Shown here piece by piece: positions 25,046 to 33,462 of a stretch of 64,000 bases of DNA; position 1 is the stretch's first letter, and every line of letters begins with the position of its first letter. Both the position numbers and the translations under genes were made by a program. Under the pieces are notes generated by a model. The model was not told where the DNA came from. It searched no databases and was given only the letters and a program-made list of their open reading frames with translations. The DNA lies in the NCBI GenBank assembly GCA_040507035.1, contig JBEVVR010000026.1, positions 12,550-76,549 of the forward strand. The letters are read 5' to 3'. This DNA comes from Thiodiazotropha sp040507035. Its GTDB lineage: Bacteria > Pseudomonadota > Gammaproteobacteria > Chromatiales > Chromatiaceae.

Positions 25046-26260
25046 TCAACCTGATCCTGCCTTCCAACCTTTAAAGGCCGTAGATTTTGTAAATTCCCGA
25101 TACTTGACATCGGATTCGAACGCATCGTCGTAAAAAGTGTATTCAAACAAGTTAGCCAATACATTAAGCACCAACACCGCATCATCATAGTAACCATCCG
25201 CTACCAACTGATCGAAAACATACCAATAGGTATCAAGATAGTTTGGATTGTTATTCATTACCTGCAGACACTTGGCATAAAATTTTTGTTTATTTCCCTG
25301 CTTATTATCAAGCTCTGCCAGCAGCAAATCCAATAACGGATCCTCGCCAATGCGCTTCTTAAACCTGTCTAAAGACGATTTTGCGCTGTCATACTCATGA
25401 GTTAACAAGTAATAATCAATCAATAAGAAATCATATCTCCCGGTGCCACCAAAGCGTTTTTTTATATTACTCAATACTTTGTAATACCGCGGATCATCCA
25501 TATCTGTTATATAGTTCAATAAAGCCAAGGCATAGAGTGGCTTGTTTTTAAAACGCAATGGCAGCTTATCGTAAGCAACAAGCATCTGATTGGGATCACC
25601 GCTACGAATAGCAGCTAAATACTCAAAATATCGTTTCTGCTGCTTTACTACTGTGGTTACTTGGTAAGGCATAGCCATTATATGCGCATCCGCCATTTCA
25701 TAGATATCATGAAACAGCTCGCTAAACATATCTGTCATTCGAACTTCACGCACCAGATCATTCCAGTCAACAATGCGTAACCGGCCATCCACATTTCTCA
25801 ATTCGAATTCAACGTAACTTACGCCACCTCCAAGCAGGCTGGAGCGGACCAAACATGTATATCGATCATTGACAACACCACTGCGAACAACATCCCATCT
25901 CACTTTATCGCTTCTGAGAATTATTTTACTGCGAATCAAGCCATCCAGGCGTTGTTTGAATTTTTGGAATTCTTGGTTCGAGAAGCTATCTTCATCAAAG
26001 GTATCAAGAATACGCGACAAAATTATATCAGAGTCGACTTTCTCATAAAGGGATTGATGATCACTTTCACCAAGATCATATGCAATTACATTGCATATCG
26101 TTTCTAAATCTGATGTGCTATTTTGCTCTGACGCTTGGCTGACAGACTGACTATCAGGCTCAGTATTCACTGTTTGATTACTAGCACACCCAACCAGTAA
26201 TCCTGCTGTAACAGCAATCACTAATAATTTTTTTAGAACCTGGGTACTACTCATAGTCAA
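25046..26260 (-). CDS. Lipoprotein of unknown function, coupled to the DUF3857 protein
   Basis: The protein has 404 residues with a clear lipobox LLVGC (Cys25). The body is alpha-helical and rich in Tyr, Leu and Asp (YDSAKSSLDRFKKR, YYDDAVLVLNVLANL), suggesting tetratricopeptide-like repeats in the C-terminal half. I do not recognise a family. The start overlaps the end of the transglutaminase-like gene by 14 bases, so the two are translationally coupled and probably work together in the cell envelope. Confidence 0.82.
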   Translation of the reverse strand: MTMSSTQVLKKLLVIAVTAGLLVGCASNQTVNTEPDSQSVSQASEQNSTSDLETICNVIAYDLGESDHQSLYEKVDSDIILSRILDTFDEDSFSNQEFQKFKQRLDGLIRSKIILRSDKVRWDVVRSGVVNDRYTCLVRSSLLGGGVSYVEFELRNVDGRLRIVDWNDLVREVRMTDMFSELFHDIYEMADAHIMAMPYQVTTVVKQQKRYFEYLAAIRSGDPNQMLVAYDKLPLRFKNKPLYALALLNYITDMDDPRYYKVLSNIKKRFGGTGRYDFLLIDYYLLTHEYDSAKSSLDRFKKRIGEDPLLDLLLAELDNKQGNKQKFYAKCLQVMNNNPNYLDTYWYVFDQLVADGYYDDAVLVLNVLANLFEYTFYDDAFESDVKYREFTKSTAFKGWKAGSG

Positions 26261-28286
26261 TACCAGATATAACTTTCAGACGTGCTTTCAATTTCTGAAG
26301 GTCACTATAACCAGGAACCGACTCAGGATTAACAACAGTCAGGGTGTATTCCCAATCCTTGCGTATTTCTTTCAACGACAGCAAATACTTGTCCAAGTCA
26401 GTCAACGCAACATCTTTCTGCTTTAAAACCAATGATGAAGTATGGGTATAGACATCGTCTTCAAACTGATCCTGGTATACATAGCGCAGAGCCGGGTGCT
26501 CTATAGTAATTGGCTTTTCTTCCAAATTCAGGGTTACATCCTTTGGGTAGTGAAGCTGAAAAATTGATGTGATCTGGCGAGGAGAACCCAAACGATAGGG
26601 TGTTGTACGTTGTTGCACTTTCGGCGTTTTAAGCACCTGAATGTAAGATAGATTATAAACTTTGTTATAAATCAGGCTGTCCTTTTTATTCCAGAAGTCG
26701 TCGATTTGATAGACCTCATGAATCGTGAATCGGTTTCCCGTGGTGTCGTCCTCGTAAGAGGGTAATTCAACTGCTTTGATCCCATCATAGAACCGGCCAT
26801 AATATTCAAGAAAATTACGATTTATTGCATCAAGAGATAGGTTTTGAAACTGGTAACGCTGCACTTCTGCTGCATTTCGATGGTATTCTGATTTTACTTT
26901 TAGAATAACGGGCTCATTAAAATTCGTTGCAATAATCTCTTCAATAATGTCTACTCTCGATGCGAGAGGCGGTTCCGGGTACATCTGCTGCAGACTTGCA
27001 TCCCGATGCCCTACAACCAAAGCAAAACCGTAATCAGAATAACCCAAATCAGCCAATCCACCTGCCTGATACATCCTGGTACCATCTAGCCAGTACCTCT
27101 TACCTCTAAACTCTACAAGCGTAATAACATGATCAAAGGCACCAGGACTCGGCAGACCACGGGTAATTCCATAACGTGAATTTGTCGAAACCAGTGCCGG
27201 CCAGGCTTGTATACCTTGCAGTTTAAGCAGAGTTGCCAACAGCAGTGATTTATCCTTGCAATCGCCATAACGTTTATTCAATACTTCAGTTGGGGCTCTA
27301 GGTCGATGCGAATTTTCACCGAGCTCCAGTCCCAAATAACGAATTTCATTCTGTACAAAAAACAGTGCCTGAGTTATGTAATCTTCCCAACTATTACTCT
27401 GCCGCCGCAGTTTTCTTGATAGTGCAACCACTTCTTCACTATCAAAACCGACACCAGCGTATAACTCCGCTGCCCATTCATTGACAGCTTTCCAATTCGT
27501 GTATTCGCTATAATCAATCCAGGAGAATGGAGAATATTCAGGCGATGTTTCGCCATCATCAATCACCTTAGGCACATCATTACGCAACAGCGTATATTCA
27601 GTTAAACCCTGAAACCGATGCTGCTCTGGTTCAAGCTCAACACCCACACTTTGAAATTTGAATTTTTTAGAGTCAGTTAAAATACGCAAACCAAGCTTGT
27701 CGACGGGGGCACTGAAATCCAAACGACTGGCACCAAAATATTTAGCTCCAAAAATTGGGTTTCTACCCTCGATGGTATAACTGTAGTCGATGATATCCCC
27801 CACTCGAATATCTTCTGGTATCAAGACTGCGGTAACAACACCGTCGTGAATATCTAGTGAAAGTTGTTCCTCCTGCTGCACCATGCGAACATAAACAGAG
27901 CTCGCCAGCTCTCTGGCTACGCCATTCCTAATTATTTTCAGACTGTGGAGATGAAGGGTTTGATAAGCCGGGTTAAAACTGATTTCCAGCTGGGAATTCG
28001 ATGACAAACCAGCCCTATTAAGCAGGCGCATTGCGAATCGATAGAAATATTGAGAGGGTCTCTTGCCGACTTTTGAAAGCAACCTGTGTTGCTGATCAAC
28101 AAGCAAGTACTGCACGGCCTGGGCATTCATTGCAGAGCCACTTGTATCGTATGGCCGCTCAACTACCCAGTTGGGCGTAGAATCCACCACATACCCGTTG
28201 CTATTTACCCCTGCCTGAACAACAGGCCCTGCTAAGAAAAATATAACGGCGCATTTCCACGCGACCAACATCTTCGACTTCAGCAC
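26247..28286 (-). CDS. DUF3857 / transglutaminase-like secreted protein
   Basis: The protein has 679 residues with a signal peptide ending near VQAG (residue 26). The first third fits DUF3857 (VRMVQQEEQLSLDIHDGVVTAVLIP, GDIIDYSYTIEGRNP). The middle is a transglutaminase-like papain-fold domain with the expected triad Cys343 (YGDCKDKS), His386 (FDHVI) and Asp401 (YWLDGT). The C-terminal region is beta-rich. Relatives are often annotated as transglutaminase-like proteins of unknown substrate, and both hydrolysis and crosslinking are conceivable. It is upstream of and overlapping with the lipoprotein gene. The stretch is AT-rich relative to flanking core genes. Confidence 0.88.
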   Translation of the reverse strand: MLKSKMLVAWKCAVIFFLAGPVVQAGVNSNGYVVDSTPNWVVERPYDTSGSAMNAQAVQYLLVDQQHRLLSKVGKRPSQYFYRFAMRLLNRAGLSSNSQLEISFNPAYQTLHLHSLKIIRNGVARELASSVYVRMVQQEEQLSLDIHDGVVTAVLIPEDIRVGDIIDYSYTIEGRNPIFGAKYFGASRLDFSAPVDKLGLRILTDSKKFKFQSVGVELEPEQHRFQGLTEYTLLRNDVPKVIDDGETSPEYSPFSWIDYSEYTNWKAVNEWAAELYAGVGFDSEEVVALSRKLRRQSNSWEDYITQALFFVQNEIRYLGLELGENSHRPRAPTEVLNKRYGDCKDKSLLLATLLKLQGIQAWPALVSTNSRYGITRGLPSPGAFDHVITLVEFRGKRYWLDGTRMYQAGGLADLGYSDYGFALVVGHRDASLQQMYPEPPLASRVDIIEEIIATNFNEPVILKVKSEYHRNAAEVQRYQFQNLSLDAINRNFLEYYGRFYDGIKAVELPSYEDDTTGNRFTIHEVYQIDDFWNKKDSLIYNKVYNLSYIQVLKTPKVQQRTTPYRLGSPRQITSIFQLHYPKDVTLNLEEKPITIEHPALRYVYQDQFEDDVYTHTSSLVLKQKDVALTDLDKYLLSLKEIRKDWEYTLTVVNPESVPGYSDLQKLKARLKVISGIDYE

Positions 28287-28824
28287 AGATCAATCCTGGT
28301 TTATCCGTAAGGACCCTATTAAGCTCACAAAAGCGCAGCAAACTACGCTACAGATCTCACCCGCAAGTGCTTGCCGAGTGGAGTTATATGCGCTTAATTA
28401 ATCCTTAGTATTCCATACAGCCAATCAGTACGGCTTTTACAAATCGCCTAAACTGACAAGGCACAAGATCGCTATTCAGATTACTCTAACGGCCAAGCCA
28501 GTTAATTATTAAGTGGTTTTTTCCATCAAAAAATATTCAACAGGGAATACACAGGCGGAAACCCGGGATAATGACTAATTTATATTTCATTTACAACATT
28601 AAATAGTCTTTTACATCCTACTGCCAATCGATGAAAAGCGGTCAATTCTCCCTCTTTAAAAGAAGGCGAGCCCGAGAAGAAGCTGCTGCACTATAGCAAG
28701 AAATCAAAACGCCATAATCACTAAAATACCATGAACAGACAATAAGACTGCAAGGTTGAATCGAAGATGACTAACGTATAGCATTAAACGCTTAACCACA
28801 AACAACAGACGATTCGCTGAAGGA
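28287..28824. other. Intergenic region, no gene or notable element seen
   Basis: These 538 bases lie between divergent genes and are AT-rich with several stops in every frame. I see no RNA gene, repeat or recognisable promoter consensus. Confidence 0.5.
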
Positions 28825-30288
28825 ATGGGCGACCTACAAGACCTCGAACTCATCATTACCTCCGGTGTCTCCATCATCTTTATCGAGAGCGATGATGAAA
28901 AGCAGGTAGAGACCCTCCTCGAACGCCTCGCCAATCAACTGGGGCGCCAGTTGTTACGCTGGACCGTAGCCAGCGGGCTGACCAATCTGCATACCAACCA
29001 GACCAGCCACTTGGCGATAAGGGAGCCCGCCAAGGTTCTCGCCGAACTTGCCGGTCGCACCGCGCCCGCCATCTATATGCTGATGGATGTACACCACTGG
29101 CTGGACGACCCCCTGACCCTGCGTCAACTCAAGGAGATCGCTCTGGGCAATCCATCACAGACCCTGGTTCTGGTCAGCCACAACGCTGAGATTCCTGACG
29201 AACTACGCTCGCTCTCTGCCAGATTCGAGCTCTCGTTGCCCGATCGCGATGCCTTGAAAAACCTGCTCCAGGCAGAGATCCGCGAATGGGGACGCAACAA
29301 CAATCGCAACGTCAAGGCAAAGCGGGAAGTGATCGACCCCATGCTGAGCAGCCTCTCCGGCCTCAGCCTGAGAGACGCCAGACAACTGATACGCAACGCC
29401 ATCTACGACGACGGTATGCTCACCGAGACCGATCTGGACGACCTGGCAAAGACCAAATATCGCCTGCTCGACAACACCGGGGTACTCTCCCTGGAACTCG
29501 ACAGCGCAAAGTTCAGTCAGGTGGCCGGTCTCAGCAAACTGAAACGTTGGCTCGAGCAACGCCGTGAGATCTTTATCGCCGATCAGGCACCCAGCGGGCT
29601 CGATCTTCCCAAGGGGATGCTCCTCCTCGGCGTACAGGGCGGCGGCAAGAGCCTGGCCGCGAAATCGGTTGCCGGCAGTTGGCATCTGCCCCTGCTGCGC
29701 CTCGACTTCGCCACCCTCTATAACAAATATTACGGCGAAACCGAACGCAATCTGCGCGACTCCCTGAAGACCGCGGAATCGATGGCGCCCTGCGTGCTCT
29801 GGATCGACGAAATCGAGAAAGGGCTTGCTATTGACCAAGATGGGGGTCCCTCGAAACGCATCCTCGGCACCCTGCTCACCTGGATGGCAGAGCGTCAATC
29901 CCGGGTCTTTCTGGTGGCTACCGCCAATGATATCGAGATGCTTCCCCCCGAACTGCTGCGGAAAGGGCGATTCGACGAGATCTTCTTCGTCGACCTGCCG
30001 GACGCCGGGATACGCGAGGCGATCTTCACTATTCACCTGAGCAAACGCGAACTGGACCCGGCCACCTTCGACATACAACAATTACAACAAGCCAGCGAGG
30101 GTTTCTCCGGCGCCGAGATAGAGCAGGCGATCGTCTCAGCCCTCTACACCGCCCATGCATCCAGGCAGTCCCTCGATACCGCGCATATCCTGAGCGAGAT
30201 CGAGCAGACCAGGCCGCTTTCGGTGTTGATGGCTGAAAAGATCGCCCATTTACGCAGCTGGGCCTCGAGCCGAACCGTCGTAGCATGA
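28825..30288 (+). CDS. Ycf46-like AAA+ ATPase
   Basis: The protein has 487 residues. The N-terminal half is a non-catalytic P-loop-like region (LELIITSGVSIIFIESDDE, AIYMLMDVHHWL). The C-terminal half is an FtsH-like AAA+ module: Walker A GVQGGGKS, Walker B VLWIDEIEK, sensor region VFLVATANDIEMLPPELLRKGRFDEIFFVDLP, and a helical lid. This layout matches the Ycf46 family, known in cyanobacteria for a role linked to inorganic carbon or photosynthesis but of unclear function in other bacteria. There are no membrane segments and no protease domain. The AAGGA immediately before the ATG is unusually close; no other in-frame ATG lies upstream. It is convergent with the next gene. Confidence 0.88.
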   Translation: MGDLQDLELIITSGVSIIFIESDDEKQVETLLERLANQLGRQLLRWTVASGLTNLHTNQTSHLAIREPAKVLAELAGRTAPAIYMLMDVHHWLDDPLTLRQLKEIALGNPSQTLVLVSHNAEIPDELRSLSARFELSLPDRDALKNLLQAEIREWGRNNNRNVKAKREVIDPMLSSLSGLSLRDARQLIRNAIYDDGMLTETDLDDLAKTKYRLLDNTGVLSLELDSAKFSQVAGLSKLKRWLEQRREIFIADQAPSGLDLPKGMLLLGVQGGGKSLAAKSVAGSWHLPLLRLDFATLYNKYYGETERNLRDSLKTAESMAPCVLWIDEIEKGLAIDQDGGPSKRILGTLLTWMAERQSRVFLVATANDIEMLPPELLRKGRFDEIFFVDLPDAGIREAIFTIHLSKRELDPATFDIQQLQQASEGFSGAEIEQAIVSALYTAHASRQSLDTAHILSEIEQTRPLSVLMAEKIAHLRSWASSRTVVA

Positions 30289-30343
30289 TAAAGACAAAAC
30301 CATCACGTAGGAGAGGGGGTAAGTGACAAGGGTGAAATCCAGT

Positions 30344-31738
30344 TCAGGGAGTGTTATAGAGACTGACCCTCACCCGCTGATTCTGCGCGGCGATCCGGTT
30401 CCACTCCTTGACTGTCTTCACTTCGTAGATTGACGGATAGGGGATTACAGGATCATTGTAGCCACTGCTGAACAGGAGTATCTCCAGTTCGCCACCGCTT
30501 CGCGCCAATTCCACGTTCATGTAATTTGCAAAGGCGACGGTTTGGTCGTTCTGCCAATCGTTGCTACCTCGATTATCAGCGGCAAACAGACAGTCGCCGA
30601 TATCCAAGCCCTCTTTGGCCAGGACAAGTTCGTCACCCGAGTTCTTCTGCAGACAGAAGTTGCCGTGGGAGGCACGCAACTCGATGGTACCACGGAATCC
30701 CGCCTCCTTCAGTTGATCTACCAACTCGGACAACCACAGCGCCCGCTGGTCATTGAACGGTCTCTGCCCATACGCAAACTCGGTGCCCTGATTCGCCGCC
30801 CACTCAATCAGATTGATTGGCAGTTGGGCTCCCAGATTGGCCTCGTCGCCATACCTAACCTCATCGATCTTCTGTGATAACAGTTCTAACTTCTCACCCT
30901 GGGCGCCGATGACCTGCAGCAACTCCTCATTGCCACCATCAATACCTCTAGCTGAACCCTGAGATGCCGGTGAAAGCACCAGAAAATAGTAGCTGAAGGT
31001 AAAGCCCAGAAACAGTATCAGCAGACTCAACACACCTAGCAGGGTCGCCCTTCTGGCCTGGGATCGCGAGGCCTCCTGCATCGCCTCGAGTTCATACAAC
31101 TCGCTCTGAGTCTCGGCAAAGTGTTTCTCGAGTTTCTCCTGCAGACGATTCTCGCTCTGATACTGCTCCTTGCGGATGAAACGCTTCAATGAGTCATCGC
31201 CAGCAGATAGGGTACCCTGAAAATCATCCAAAGGCAGACTGATCGGTCCAACCGGGGCAGACTTGCGGCGCTCGCGCTCATGTATGGAGTGAATATTGCT
31301 CTGGCTGCGAATATTGCCTACCCCATCCAGCTCGCTATCCTCGAAACCGTGCACCAGCGAATCCTGGTCCGGCATCAGGTGCAGCGACTGCAACACATCC
31401 TCAAGATCCTGTGCCTCCAGCTGCTTCGGCAATACCCCGACGGCACCGAGCGCCCGCGCCTGGCTCACTTCCAAACCGCCCTCCTTCGAGGTGTACATCA
31501 TGACGGGAATAACGGCGGTGTGAGGATTTGACTTGATCACCTTCAATGCCTGGAAGCCATCCATGCCAGGCATCTCGAAATCCATGAAGATGGCATCCGG
31601 TGCATTTTCATAGAGGTAGTCGATTGCCGCGGCCGCCGACTCCAGCGCCACCACAGAGACACCATAATTGGAGAGCTTGCTCGACAGGACCTGCCGAGCT
31701 GTCTTTGAATCATCGACTATGAGCGCGCGTTTATTCAC
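30344..31738 (-). CDS. Response-regulator receiver fused to a transmembrane segment and extracytoplasmic domain
   Basis: The protein has 464 residues. A complete receiver lies at 3-122 (ALIVDDSKTAR, Asp53 in IFMDFEMPGMDG, LPKQL). A linker and charged coiled coil (about 185-230) are followed by one transmembrane helix (231-256, LLGVLSLLILFLGFTFSYYFLVL). About 200 residues then follow that should lie in the periplasm, with RALWLSELVDQLKEAGFRGTIELRASHGNFC resembling the helix-strand pattern of OmpA-like or substrate-binding folds; no family is assigned. A receiver driving an extracytoplasmic domain across the membrane is uncommon, since receivers normally act on cytoplasmic outputs. The gene appears to be monocistronic. 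Confidence 0.85.
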   Translation of the reverse strand: MNKRALIVDDSKTARQVLSSKLSNYGVSVVALESAAAAIDYLYENAPDAIFMDFEMPGMDGFQALKVIKSNPHTAVIPVMMYTSKEGGLEVSQARALGAVGVLPKQLEAQDLEDVLQSLHLMPDQDSLVHGFEDSELDGVGNIRSQSNIHSIHERERRKSAPVGPISLPLDDFQGTLSAGDDSLKRFIRKEQYQSENRLQEKLEKHFAETQSELYELEAMQEASRSQARRATLLGVLSLLILFLGFTFSYYFLVLSPASQGSARGIDGGNEELLQVIGAQGEKLELLSQKIDEVRYGDEANLGAQLPINLIEWAANQGTEFAYGQRPFNDQRALWLSELVDQLKEAGFRGTIELRASHGNFCLQKNSGDELVLAKEGLDIGDCLFAADNRGSNDWQNDQTVAFANYMNVELARSGGELEILLFSSGYNDPVIPYPSIYEVKTVKEWNRIAAQNQRVRVSLYNTP

Positions 31739-31898
31739 TGATCCTTAGGCCGCACTGAAGTGCCGCTTTCCCCTATTGATTCTGTGTATGCAATCACGGC
31801 AATCTAAATGATAATCCTTGCATGGAGCCCCAGACAATGCATTGGGCACCCACCTAAGCCTACTATATCTGAGATATTGGAAGAGAGGAAATACCCAT

Positions 31899-32246
31899 AT
31901 GGCAGCACTGAACGAAGAAAAGTGTGAGGCCTGTCGCGCTGACGCGCCAAAAGTCAGTGATGATGAGCTTGCCGAGCTGATACGCAAAATACCCGACTGG
32001 AATATCGAGGTGCGTGACGGCATCATGCAGCTGGAGAAGATCTATCCATTCAATAACTTCGTCGACAGCCTGGCGTTCACCAACAGGATCGGTGCTTTGG
32101 CCGAGGAAGAGGGGCACCACCCCGCCCTGCTGACAGAGTGGGGAAAGACCACCGTGACCTGGTGGTCACACAAGATTAAAGGGCTCCACCGCAACGATTT
32201 CATCATGGCGGCGAAGACCGACCGGCTTTACGCTGGATCAGAGTAG
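31899..32246 (+). CDS. phhB: Pterin-4a-carbinolamine dehydratase
   Basis: The ATG at 31899 follows AGAGAGG and gives 115 residues, the usual family length; an upstream in-frame ATG (31818) is not needed. The signature EEEGHHPALLTEWGKTTVTWW carries the catalytic histidine pair, and a further His lies in HKIKGLHRNDF. The enzyme dehydrates 4a-hydroxytetrahydrobiopterin in the recycling of pterin cofactor and, in some bacteria, has a tetrahydrofolate-related role. No phenylalanine hydroxylase gene is nearby. The N-terminus has a small Cys-containing extension (CEACRADAP), common in proteobacterial members. A mosaic repeat starts 5 bases after the stop. Confidence 0.92.
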   Translation: MAALNEEKCEACRADAPKVSDDELAELIRKIPDWNIEVRDGIMQLEKIYPFNNFVDSLAFTNRIGALAEEEGHHPALLTEWGKTTVTWWSHKIKGLHRNDFIMAAKTDRLYAGSE

Positions 32247-32250
32247 AAAA

Positions 32251-32532
32251 GTCCGCAAATGAACGCGAATAAACGCAAATATTGATCATCAATGTGGGGG
32301 GCGGCTTGCCGCACCAAAAACCACAACCATCGTATTAAACCGGCAGAACGGAGGTGGCTGGTGTAGCTCTTTCGCAGCAGCGGCAGGGATGCCGCGATAG
32401 CCCCGTCAGCACACGGATGTGCTGTTGGGGCGGCGGAGAAAGAGCTACACCAGCCACCGTGACTCTTTCCAGTAAGCCACAACCATCAAAGTGCCAATGT
32501 GATTGATCGGTGCGGCAAGCCGCACCCTACAC
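32251..32532 (+). repeat. Mosaic intergenic repeat, copy R1, with 106-nt cruciform hairpin
   Basis: It begins with the iterated motif GTCCGCAAATGAACGCG (32251 on) and a GCGGCTTGCCGCACC module (32301-32315). A long hairpin follows whose 21-base arms (32353-32373 and 32438-32458) are perfectly complementary; the left arm starts GGTGGCTGG. The 64-base interior holds two smaller hairpins (GCGGC/GCCGC and CAGCACA/TGTGCTG). It ends with GTGCGGCAAGCCGCACC and a CTACACGC tail (to 32532). Copies R2, R3 and R4 share these modules. No open frame or transposase is present. Confidence 0.85.
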
Positions 32533-32540
32533 GCTTTAAA

Positions 32541-33434
32541 TTATCGGGACATCGCATCCTTCATCTGCTGTACCTGCCTCTGTTGGTGGAGCTCCGCTTC
32601 AGCCTCTCTACGCAGCGCCAGGATCTCCTTGCGCTCTTCGATGCGTTGCTCCGCGGCATTCTCCTTCAGCGCAATGGTGATCTCACCAAACAGCACCTGA
32701 TTCAGCAGGCGAACGCCGAACCGCAGCAGGGCGAGATCATCTTCTTCCATGGTTTGGTAAAACGTCTCATCCAGATCGTATGCGGCCCTGAAGGAGTCGC
32801 TGAAGACAAAACGACGCAGCCGATCGGTATCATAGGAGCACATAAAGAAGAACTGCAGGCTGGTATCGGAGGGGCGGCCGATGCTCGGACCCGCCGATCT
32901 CTTCTTCAGTATCAGCTGTAGCCATTCCCGATTGACCTGATCATAGATCTCGACTGCCTGCTGCTTGCGGTAGTCATCCACGCTGATCTCACGCTGCTCT
33001 TCATGCCCCTTGCAGTAATCCTCCTGGATCAGGAAATAACGCGCCTCGTCATCCTTGGCACCCGCCTCATGCATTGCCATGTGACCGATCGGGTAGTAGC
33101 GGCAGGCCGTGGGACGATCCTTATAGACGCTGCACCCTTCCTCGTTGACAAACAGGCAGGCACCATCGTTGTCGGTGCGCAGCTTCACCCCTGGCAAACC
33201 ATCCCTGTCCATTTCAAACGGTAGGGTATGGTTCTTCAGAAAGTCGGTGACACTGATGCGCAGATGATCTTTCAAGCGAAGGATGTCATATGGGGTCAGC
33301 TGTATATCAGCATGCTTACAGCAGGCATTGAAGCAGGAAACACCCTGGTGGCAGTTGAACTTTACCCTGGCGCCAGACTCAAGCAGAGCGGGAATGAAAC
33401 TGCTTTTAAAGGGGATATCGAATTTTTCATTCAT
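32541..33434 (-). CDS. YkgJ-type cysteine-cluster protein next to aprBA
   Basis: The protein has 297 residues. A Cys-rich metal-binding module occupies the N-terminal half: C28, C34, C38 and C39 (NCHQGVSCFNACC), then GACLFVNEEGCSVYKDRPTACRYYPIG and a later DYC. This is the zinc- or iron-chelating YkgJ pattern. The C-terminus is a charged coiled coil (about 245-297). It starts 28 bases after aprA and is almost certainly in the same transcript, which suggests a role in APS reductase maturation or its electron supply; that is inference. No membrane segments are present. The exact metal is unknown. Confidence 0.82.
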   Translation of the reverse strand: MNEKFDIPFKSSFIPALLESGARVKFNCHQGVSCFNACCKHADIQLTPYDILRLKDHLRISVTDFLKNHTLPFEMDRDGLPGVKLRTDNDGACLFVNEEGCSVYKDRPTACRYYPIGHMAMHEAGAKDDEARYFLIQEDYCKGHEEQREISVDDYRKQQAVEIYDQVNREWLQLILKKRSAGPSIGRPSDTSLQFFFMCSYDTDRLRRFVFSDSFRAAYDLDETFYQTMEEDDLALLRFGVRLLNQVLFGEITIALKENAAEQRIEERKEILALRREAEAELHQQRQVQQMKDAMSR

Positions 33435-33462
33435 GGCACGTCTCCGCCAGGTCTATCAAGTA

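Noticed and set aside
32251..32532. Possible CRISPR array or tRNA in the repeat region
   Set aside because: The repeat units are nested inverted modules with no regular repeat-spacer pattern, and no tRNA T-loop or acceptor stem can be formed.
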